The translations under genes and the position numbers were made by a program. A DNA stretch of 64,000 nucleotides from Ligustrum vulgare (Eukaryota > Streptophyta > Magnoliopsida > Lamiales > Oleaceae), in contig OY743170.1 of assembly GCA_963555705.1 (NCBI GenBank), positions 12,005,096 through 12,069,095 of the forward strand, in the 5' to 3' direction. This document shows, piece after piece, positions 55,985 to 64,000 of this stretch (positions are counted from its first letter, which is position 1; the number at the start of each line of letters is the position of its first letter). The notes under the pieces are model-generated. The model was not told the DNA's origin, did not search any database, and was given only the letters and a program-made list of their open reading frames with translations.

Positions 55985-57330
55985 CGTAAGTTGACACGAG
56001 ATCGCAGTTAAATCACACAGGTTGCACAGAGTCCCAATTACAAATTTAGCTGTAAAACCACACCCCTCCAAAGTCACGGTTGGTCACACAAGGTCAAAGT
56101 TCGGTCATATAAAGTCGTAGTTTGGTCAAACGAGGTCACGGTTAGGTCACAGGAGGTCACAATTAGGTCAAACGAGGTCATGATTAGATCACACGAGGTC
56201 ACATGTCAATCACATAAAGTCACACTTCGTTCTTACAAAGTCACAGTTCGGTCACACATAGTTATATTTGACACAATTGTAGGTCACATCACGTCCTCGC
56301 CCAATAGTCACACAAAGTCACAGTTGATCACAATCTATATAATTGGTCACAATGATCCATAATTGATTACATATTATTTATTTAGTGGTCATAGTTACCT
56401 AATAATTGGTCATAGTCATCAATAATTGGTCACAATTTATTTATTGATTGATCAAAACTTGTTTTTCTTGATCACATTCGCACTTCTCATAAGTCGCACA
56501 AACTCACAATTAGTCAATATTTTGATCACATTTACATATAGTTGATCAAAATTATCATATAATTGGTACGTATTATTTATTTATTGATCGTAATTTACAC
56601 GTTTCCTCAATCACAATTAGTTAACATTTTTGTTACAATTACCTAATATTTGGTCACATTCCGTATTCTTAGTTTTCTTGATCACAACCCCCATTTCTCA
56701 CAAGTCACAATTAGTAAATATTTTGATCACATCCCGTACTTGATCACACAAAGTCATGATTTGAACATACAAGGTCACAGTTCGATCACAAAAAATCTCA
56801 ATTCAGTCATACAAGGTCATAGTTCAATCACACGATGTCATAGTTCGGTCACATGTGTTACCAAACTATGACCTTGTGTGATCAAACCGTACCTTCGTGT
56901 GATCAACTGTGACTTTATGTGATCGAATTTTGCAACTAAACCAATTATGATCTAACTGTGACCTTGTGTGACCAAACTATGACCTTGTGTGATCAAACTA
57001 TGACCTTGTGTGATCAACTGTGACTTTAGGAATGTGTGGGTAGGTGGGTGAGGTTTTTCAACTAAATTTGTAATGTGACATTGTGTGACCAATTGTGTGA
57101 CATGTTGTAACTTTGTATGTGGGGCGGGGTGATCGAATTATTAGGTAAGTGTAACCAAAATGTCTATTAAATGTGACTTTTTGTGACTTATGACGAGTAG
57201 GGAATGTGATCAATTATTAGGTAATTATGACAAAAAATATTCACTAATCATGAAAAAAAACGAGTAAGTTGTGACCAATAAATAAATAATATGTGACCAA
57301 CTATAACTTTTTGTGACCATTGGACGAGGA
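55985..57330. repeat. GTCAC array with mirror centre
   Basis: From 55,985 to about 56,854 the plus strand repeats GGTCACACAAGGTCACAGTT-type words every 15-30 bp. From 56,855 the same words appear reversed (GTGACCTTGTGTGATCAAAC). The switch is an imperfect 32-bp palindrome at 56,839-56,870 (CATAGTTCGGTCACAT / GTGTTACCAAACTATG, 13 of 16 pairs). Units degenerate outward in both arms. Confidence 0.88.
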
Positions 57331-57372
57331 AAAGTATAAGAAAAAATCATTTTTGGGTGGGTGGCGGGGTAG
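57331..57372. repeat. G-rich array, start of right arm
   Basis: AAAAAATCATTTTTGGGTGG and GTGGCGGGGTAG: the first G-rich unit, cut by the CACTA insertion. It continues at 62,299. Confidence 0.8.
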
Positions 57373-58115
57373 CACTACAAGAAATTTACTTTCCGCATAC
57401 AAAATAAATTTGTAGGGAAAGGTTCTTTTTCGTGGGTAAAAGCCTTTCCAGACGAAGATAATTTGTAGGGAGGTTTGTATGGCAAACATCGAGGGGATAG
57501 ACATAAGTCGACAAAATTGGTAACTTTGTCTGCGGAGGTATGGGCCTACGAACTCTTTCGCTACAAAAATCATTTGTCGTCTAAGATCTTTCCCAAGGAA
57601 ATTATTTGTATGCTAATGTTTATTTTACCTACGAAATATGTTTCGTTGGCTAAAGTTCGAGATTACAAATCTTTTAGAGACAAATATTATTTGTTGTCTA
57701 ATTTCTATCCCTATACAATTTTTTGTATTCTAATGTTAGATTGAACTACAAAATATGTTTGTAGGTATAGATTAAAATGATGTTGTAGACTAAATCGTAG
57801 TTTTCCCCACAAATAATTGTTTGTATGGAAAACACTTTTTAATTTAATTTCTTGTCACGAATTTTTGTTTGTATGGAAAACTTATTTGTAGGATAAAAAT
57901 AAATTTAATTTAAATTTAAATTTCTAATATAAAACAATATATTACTAACTCCAAATATTGTATCAAACTCGAACTAAAAACTCATTGTTATTGTCATTGA
58001 ATGTGATGTAAATATATATAAAAATAGTTTAGCAAACATGCTCTATAGCTATCATTAATTCATCTATATAATAATAATAAAATAAATATCTATCCTCATA
58101 AATTAAGTAAATATG

Positions 58116-59629
58116 CTACTCATCCTCATCAAAGTTGTGCTCTTCCTCAAAGTTGTTCTCTTCTCCCTCAACATCACCATCTTCCTCGAAAGCATCATCT
58201 ATTGACAATGGCGTAAATGGTGGCATGACAAAACCAGGAACATTATGACATATTTGCTGCATAGAATGATGTAAAGATTGTAATGTATAATTAAATTTTC
58301 GACCAACAACCTTCAGCTTATTTTGCATCCTTTCCTCCATCTTCACTCGAGATGCATCGGCTGCCTTTCGAGCAGTACGTTCTACTTCCAACTCTTGCTC
58401 CAAATTGCGCACATGTGAAGTAGTCCTAATGTTTCGAAGTCGACCATTTTCCAAACCACGAATTTGACGCCCAGTTTTCTCACCTAGTACAGACATCATG
58501 ATATTAAGTCCAGCCTCAGGATCGTCAACGGGTATCTCCTCCAAAGGTGTGTCTTCCGGAAGTTGTTGTTCTTTAGCCTTTTGCAAGAGATATTCATCAA
58601 TTTTGACAAGCATCTCATCCTGCAAGGTATTGAAAAAAAAAAAAGATATATATAAGTAGACACCCAAAAGATACATAATACAAATCAAGAGAAAAAATCA
58701 AAGCACAAATGAAGAGTTGAATATTTCTTACATATTGAGTCCTAGCTATATTATCAGTCCAACACTTATTCTTCCCTGCATAAGCTAACTCAAATGCATG
58801 GACCTCAGGAAACTTCGAACCATCCTAATAGCATGTAAGAATGTGACAAACAATGTATTTCAATTTACAACAAAAATTAATTAATTCACGACATAATAAT
58901 AATAATTAAATTTACTACCTCTGCCATCTCCTCTACTATGTACGAGAAAGGACGTGAACCAGTACGATGATTGTACATCTTCTTCGAACGGTTCACCATA
59001 TTTGCTGATGAAGCTTTCTACAAAGATATGTATATATATATATATATAGATTACATAACAAAGTTAAAAATAAAATTAGGAAAAATTCTTACACAAAAAA
59101 TACCTTGAACTTATCGGAATTGAAATGATTGCATAGTTCCATCCATTGACCTATACCTCTATCAAGCATCTCTAAAGGAGGGTTGTTTAATGCATTCTCA
59201 TGTGTCTCGCGCAACTTATAATATGCACTCAACTCAGCCTTGAACTCTCTATATCTCCCATTGAATATTCTATCAACATAATTTGCCAATCTCATATCCT
59301 TCATATCTATCTCGAAATTTTTCTGGAATTGACATAATTAATAGAAAATTAATCATTAAAAATAAGGGAATTTTAATTATTAAAATTATGAACCTTATTA
59401 CAACTAAAGAATGACTTACACGTTCGCGAAACCAGCTAGGAAACAATTTCCTATGCCTAGTTTGTACATTCACACTGCTTTCGTGTTTTATCTTCTCCTC
59501 ATGTTCACTGTAACAATTGAATATTTATACTACATGTAAATAGGCATATGTAGAGAATTAACTTTAGCGGAACATAGGTATAATCTACTTACATTAGAAA
59601 AGGAAGAATCTCATCACAATTGTTCAAAC
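58116..59629 (-). CDS. CACTA transposon protein, six-exon model (partial 5')
   Basis: Six minus-strand segments with GT-AG borders stay in frame: 59,629-59,593; 59,507-59,420; 59,322-59,104; 59,017-58,919; 58,824-58,732; 58,619-58,116 (stop TAG 58,116-58,118). The first two read LNNCDEILPFL and RHRKLFPSWFRER, resembling the C-terminal tail of TNP2-type CACTA transposases. Later exons read WMELCNHFNSDKF, NRSKKMYNHRTGSRPFSYIV, VHAFELAYAGKNK, SVLGEKTGRQIRGLENG and a coiled coil, matching plant Transposase_24 (PF03004). The tail is acidic (FEEEHNFDEDE). Upstream exons were not found, so the start is open; the DDE catalytic core is absent. It may help in binding ends but could not transpose alone. 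Confidence 0.75.
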
Positions 59630-59778
59630 CTGCCAAAACAAAATCCTTTGAGTAGCTGCACCTGTTGGATTACCCTCTGGCCACATTGGAATGACAATAT
59701 ATGCTGCAAACCTCTCGTGTGCTCTTATTTTGTTGGCAATCTTGAGGGAGATTTCTAATGGAAGCAAATTATTTGCAC
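59630..59778 (-). pseudogene. Captured phospholipase D exon
   Basis: 149 bp on the minus strand read ANNLLPLEISLKIANKIRAH, ERFAAYIVIPMWPEGNPTG and AATQRILFWQ. This is the conserved stretch preceding the second HKD region of plant C2-type phospholipase D (PLD), without any stop. The upstream edge is a good acceptor (TACTTTACAG) with intron-like DNA behind it. The downstream edge ends at WQ and abuts the transposon exon at 59,629. No other PLD exon was found. PLD cleaves membrane phospholipids; a single exon has no such activity. It lies inside a CACTA element, as host gene fragments often do. Confidence 0.9.
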
Positions 59779-60395
59779 CTGTAAAGTAGAAGTATGTTTC
59801 TAAATTTTGTACATCTGAAGAAAACTTGAACTAAACAGGACAAAAAGCAGGAAAATAAGTGGGCAGTCAAATTGTCACTCGAGACAACAAAACTATGACA
59901 AGGTGGTAACATACTTTCACACAACTTATTTGCGTGTATGGTGCAATGTATGTGATATCAAAGAAAAAATGTTGCATCATTTTGAACTTGGCTGCTATAG
60001 TTAAATCTTTTTCATATATTTTGTGAGCCGTTGAATCTTGTACCTTTCCTGAGGTATGTTCCTATTGTTTGTTGCATGTACCAATGCAAATAAAACCATG
60101 GCTAGCAGTAATGAATCATTTCAAAATGGGGGGAAAAAAACCTATAGACAAGCATCGCAAAAGTGTAACTTCCATTCATCAATTTTATTCTGCGTGACAT
60201 GCATCTGAAGCTTACGCAAGTCAACTAAAGGAAAAGTAATACAACTACACAGGAGGGCTATCTTAGTAGTTACCGCTTTAAAGATGATGATAAGGTTGGC
60301 ATACGAAATAAAAGCACAATAAACATAGAAAATACTAGCTTAAAATCTGAAAGAAGATGTTGACATATTCGTATGTAAAAAATAGCTGAAGATTA
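59779..60395. other. CACTA interior, intron-like
   Basis: AT-rich DNA upstream (minus sense) of the PLD exon. Part of it may be captured PLD intron. No further coding segment was recognised. Confidence 0.4.
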
Positions 60396-61060
60396 GTGAA
60401 ATCAAAGCACCTCCTCAATCTGCAAGCAAAGCACCATCATCATCATCACCAACCCCTTCATCAGCAACAACTGCTACCAAAACAGTATCCACAGTCGGCT
60501 AACCCAAGTTCACTGCAAGCCAGACACCAAAATCACGCAATCAACCTCACTGTGCCCTTCACAATCGAGCCACCACCAAACTTCAATCCCCAATTTGCAA
60601 CCCAACCACTTTCTCCCTCTGTTACGGCCAAACCACCAAATCAATTCAATCATCTCAAATTCAACCACCATCACCAGCACCAAATAAGCCTCTAATCACA
60701 GTGTATACAATCTGCAAATTTCAATAACAATCATCATCATCATCAGCACCACCACCCCAACAACCGTCTGCAGTTCCACGCCAGTCAAACCACCTGCAAC
60801 ACCACCACCAACCACACTGCCTCCGCCTCTGCACAACCTCAACCAAATCCCCTCCAGCCCCAATTCAAACCCAACTCCACAGCAAGCACCACCACAAGAC
60901 GACAAACACCAAAACCAATCCACCACCACCACGAATCCGTAACCTCCGACCCACAATCTCTACTCCAATCAACCCCAACAATCAGAACAAACTCAGAAAA
61001 ATAAACCCAAAAATCAGAATATACACATACATACCTTGACCGCGGCGTATTTTGGCCGAA
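60396..61060. repeat. CA-rich low-complexity region of the CACTA interior
   Basis: Repeated CACCACCA/CATCATCA and CAACC text. The plus-strand His/Gln/Pro-rich frame (60,396-60,695) and minus Gly/Val-rich frames are composition by-products. It may be part of the 5' untranslated leader of the transposon gene. Confidence 0.55.
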
Positions 61061-61600
61061 CAACCACCGGAAAATCGCAGCTCTAAGCCTATATTTCACT
61101 TCATTTTCGCACCCATTTCTCACACCTAAATCGCATAAAAATCTAGCCTATTTCACCCTCACCCCTCGCCGCACCCAGCGCCGGTGTTGCGCCGGCGAAA
61201 CCACGGTTTTGGCACCGGCAGTAACGCTCCCCTCGCACCTTCGTCTCTCGCGAAGCTCTCAATCTGTCTTCGATCTGAAAATGGGTAGAGAGAGAGAGAG
61301 TAAGAAATTTGATTTCGGGAATGGTAGAGACGAATTCACGGTCGGTAACTTGTGAGAAACTTCATGGGAAACTTCACGGTGAGAGACTGGGAAATAACAA
61401 GAGAAATAGGTTGAGAGACTGCGAAGATACTGCGAATTAACGAGAGAAACAAGGTGAGAGACTGCAAAATTACGAGATAAACAGGGTTGGGCAGCTAGCC
61501 TTCTAGGGCTAAGTGATTGGAGGGAGGGAAAGTGATAAATTTTTAGTTTTTATGTTTTTTTTTTAAATCAAAAAGTTGGATTAAGTTTTGATATTTTTTT
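61061..61600 (-). promoter_or_regulatory. Putative promoter/leader of the CACTA gene
   Basis: A GC-rich segment (CGCCGGTGTTGCGCCGGCG at about 61,179) followed by purine-rich DNA (GGTAGAGAGAGAGAGA). It lies between the right subterminal repeats and the gene, where CACTA promoters are found. This is positional inference only. Confidence 0.35.
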
Positions 61601-62298
61601 TAATTATATTTTTTTCTATCAAAATAAATTTTGTAGGGAAATTAAAAAAATTGCGATTTTTCTTTAATTATTATCTTACCCCCAAAAAAAAAATTTTGTC
61701 TGAAAAAGATGTGTTTGTAGCGACAAAATTCAGTAATTTTTACTGTTAGCCTTATCAATCCTCGTTTTGCTAGGAAAAGTGAATTCCCCACAAGAAATTT
61801 TATGACCTGATCGGGAAGGTCGATCTCCGCTTTGAAGCTCAAACTTATTTGCCAAAATAACAGTAAATCAATGAATAATTATTGAAACTGTCTAACAAAA
61901 AATACTTCTACAATAAAAATTGTAGGGTAAAGTACACTCACGTTACGGATTAAAAATTGTCTTCTAAAGTTTTGTAGGCGAAATTATATCCCAACAAAAA
62001 TTATTTTTGTGAGAAACTTTAATTCCGCCTACAAATCTCATTTTATAGGTGGAATTGTGTAGGCTAAGAATACATATTTTTGGAGCCAATTTTTTGCCCC
62101 TACAAAATTTTATTTTACGGGGAAAAATAATCTTTACCTACAAATCTTATTTTGTATGCGCATTATTTGTAGGAAAAACAAAAGTTTCTAATAAATACCT
62201 ACAAAGTCTCAATTTGCGGGGAAATGCACTCTTTTCATACAAAACTCATTTTGTATGCGCATTATTTGTGGGGAAAGCAAAATTTTCTTGTAGTGTAG

Positions 62299-64000
62299 GG
62301 ACGGGGTGTGGAAAATTAGAAGAAGAAAAATAATTTTTTGGTAGGGGTAGGGTTGGTGGGTGACGTGTATAGGGTCGAGATGGGGTGTGGAAAAGAAAAA
62401 AAAATTATTTTTGGGTGGGGTGGGTAGTGGCGGGGTTGTTGGGTGACGGGCGTAGGGTCGGGATGGAGTGTGAAAAAGTAGGAAAAAAAATCATTTTTGG
62501 GTGGGGTCAGTTGATTGGGTGGGTGGCGGGGTAGGGTCGGGAGCGAGGTGGGTGAGGTGTGAAAAATTGAAGAAAAAAATCATTTTTGGAGGGTGGGTAA
62601 GAATGTGATGGGTCGGTATGGTGGGGTGGATGAAAGGGTAGAGTCTTGGTGGGGTGTGAAAAAGGGGAAGAAAAAAATCATTTTTGGGTGGGGTGGGGTC
62701 TATTGGTTGGGTGGGTAGCTGGTAGGGGCGGGATGGGTGTAGAAAATTAGAAGAAAAAAATCATTTTTGGGTGAGGTGGGTGGTGGGGTAGGGTGGGAAA
62801 ACATGGAGAGATAAAAAAAAAATTCATTTTGTGGGGTGGGGTGGGGTGGGGTGGGCAGGGTGGTGTTGGGGTGGGGTTGGTGGGGGCGTGAAAAAGTAGA
62901 AGGAAAAAAATCATTTTTTGGATGGGGTGAGATCGGTAGGGTGGTGTCGGGCTGGGTGGTGGTAGGTGGAAAAGTAGAAGGAAAAAAATTGTTTTTGCCG
63001 TAAGGTGGGGTAGGGTGGGTGGAGAGGCGGGGAGGGTGTATCGTGATCTGTGGTTGGGATAAGATCAATTTGTCACTTTGCGATGAAGTGGGGTAGGGTC
63101 GAGTTGAGTGGGGTTGGGTTGTGGTGGGGTGGGGTGGGATGGGATGGGGAAGTGTAGGAAAATATTAGGAGAATATAAAAATAAACTTATTTTTGGGGTG
63201 GGATATGATATGGGTGGTGAGGTTGGGTTGGTGGGTGGGGTTGGGGGATGTGGTTAGGGTGAGATCAATTTGTCACTTTGCGATGAGGTGGGGTGTGGTA
63301 GGATAGGGTCAAGTGGGGTTATGTCGGGGTGGGGTGGGTGGGTTGGGGGAAGTGTATGAAAACATCGAGAGAATAAAAATAAACTTATTTTTTGGGAGGG
63401 GTAGGATATGAATGGTGATGCGGGGTAGGTGGTGGGGTCGGAGGATGTAGTTGTGGTGAGATCAATTTGTCACTTTAAGATGGGGTGGGATGGGGTGGGG
63501 TGGGGTGGCGGTCTGTAGCTGAGATAAGATCAATTTGTCACTTTGCGATGAGGTAGGGTAGGGTAAGGTCGAGTGGAGTGGGGTTGGGGTGGGATGGGGA
63601 AGTGTAGGAAAACATTTTGAAAAAATAAAAATAAACTTATTTTTGGGGTGAGGTAGGATATAGGTGGTGAGATGGTGTGGGTGGGGTCTGGGGATGTGGT
63701 GAGGGTGAGATCAATTTGTCATTTTGCGGTGGGGTGGGGTGGGGTGGGGTGGGGTGGGGTCGAGTAGGATTGGGTTGTGGTGGAGTGGGATGGAGAAGTG
63801 TGAGAAAACATCGAGAGAAAATAAAAATAAACTTATTTTTGGGGTGGACATGGTGGGTGGGTTGGGTCGGGGGATGTGGTTAGGATGATATCAATTTGTC
63901 ACTTTCCAATGAGGTCGAGTGGGGTTGTGGTTGGAATGAGGGTGAGATGAGGAATGATATGAAAACATCGAGAGAAAATTAAAATAAACTTATTTTTGGG
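62299..64000. repeat. G-rich tandem array, right arm, running off the window
   Basis: Alternates GGGTGGGGTGGG-type text with GTGTGAAAAA(G)..AAGAAAAAAATCATTTTTGGG, the reverse complement of the C-rich left arm. From about 63,000 a longer unit takes over: GATCAATTTGTCACTTTGCG plus GAAAACATCGAGAGAA..AATAAACTTATTTTTGGGG. AAACTTATTTTTGGG recurs near 63,185, 63,381, 63,636, 63,829 and 63,985. The array is still running at the last base. Confidence 0.88.

Larger units (their letters stand above)
57373..62295 (-). mobile_element. CACTA (En/Spm) transposon
   Basis: 4,923 bp. Left end CACTACAAGAAATTT and right end AATTTTCTTGTAGTG are inverted repeats of the CACTA type, with 3-bp TSD TAG (57,370-57,372; 62,296-62,298). 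Both subterminal regions (57.37-57.90 and 61.60-62.29 kb) are dense in TTTGTAGG-like and TTTGTATG-like words in both directions, the transposase-binding subterminal repeats typical of the superfamily. It encodes a minus-strand spliced gene with a Transposase_24-like region but no catalytic TNP2 core, and carries a host phospholipase D exon. Confidence 0.95.

Noticed and set aside
60396..60695. His/Gln/Pro-rich 99-aa plus-strand frame inside the CACTA element
   Set aside because: Low-complexity CA-rich leader text opposite to the transposon gene; no recognisable domain.

Overview
The window is nuclear DNA of a flowering plant, probably a eudicot. It is AT-rich and packed with plant transposable elements: Ty1/copia and Ty3/gypsy LTR elements with plant tRNA primer sites, a CACTA transposon and MULE/MITE-type elements. 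The only host genes visible are fragments or pseudogenes: a pollen Ole e 1-like protein, ubiquitin, a receptor-like kinase and one phospholipase D exon. I see no intact host gene, no tRNA or rRNA gene and nothing bacterial. The species cannot be named from the sequence.

Layout. 0-7 kb: AT-rich intergenic DNA with a (GA)n tract, a diverged duplication, a decayed LTR-like stretch, a GC-rich element with a 10-bp target-site duplication (TSD), and an inverted-repeat element. 7.03-13.51 kb: a complete, young, non-autonomous LTR element (TSD ATCGG) with one unrecognised 230-codon ORF. 13.8 kb: Ole e 1-like pseudogene. 14.2-17.8 kb: a degenerate GTCAC/GTGAC repeat array containing a 101-bp tandem repeat. 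17.9-21.5 kb: a decayed minus-strand gypsy element with gag remains. 23.56-34.70 kb: an 11.1-kb minus-strand Copia element of Sirevirus type (TSD CTCTT), with a younger solo LTR (TSD CCACA) inside it. 35.0-36.15 kb: a kinase pseudogene joined to a ubiquitin pseudogene. 37.10-43.57 kb: a second, deleted minus-strand Copia (TSD AATAA) with a MITE in one LTR. 44.87-45.73 kb: a MULE-like element with long terminal inverted repeats. 48.47-54.02 kb: a deleted minus-strand gypsy element inserted in a (GA)n microsatellite (TSD GAGAG).

54.5-64.0 kb is the most unusual part. Two arms of layered repeats (C-rich array, then GTCAC array; mirrored as GTGAC array, then G-rich array) form a large inverted repeat centred near 56,855 and continuing past the window end. 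A 4.9-kb CACTA element (57,373-62,295, TSD TAG) sits in the right arm. It carries a spliced minus-strand transposon gene and a captured phospholipase D exon.

How the parts relate. The sequence mainly records nested insertion. Elements landed in older elements, lost coding capacity through stops, frameshifts and internal deletions, and in two cases the host fragments were joined to other genes or carried inside a transposon. Short GC-core palindromes recur in the LTRs of three otherwise unrelated LTR families, and GTCAC-core arrays recur at several separate sites.
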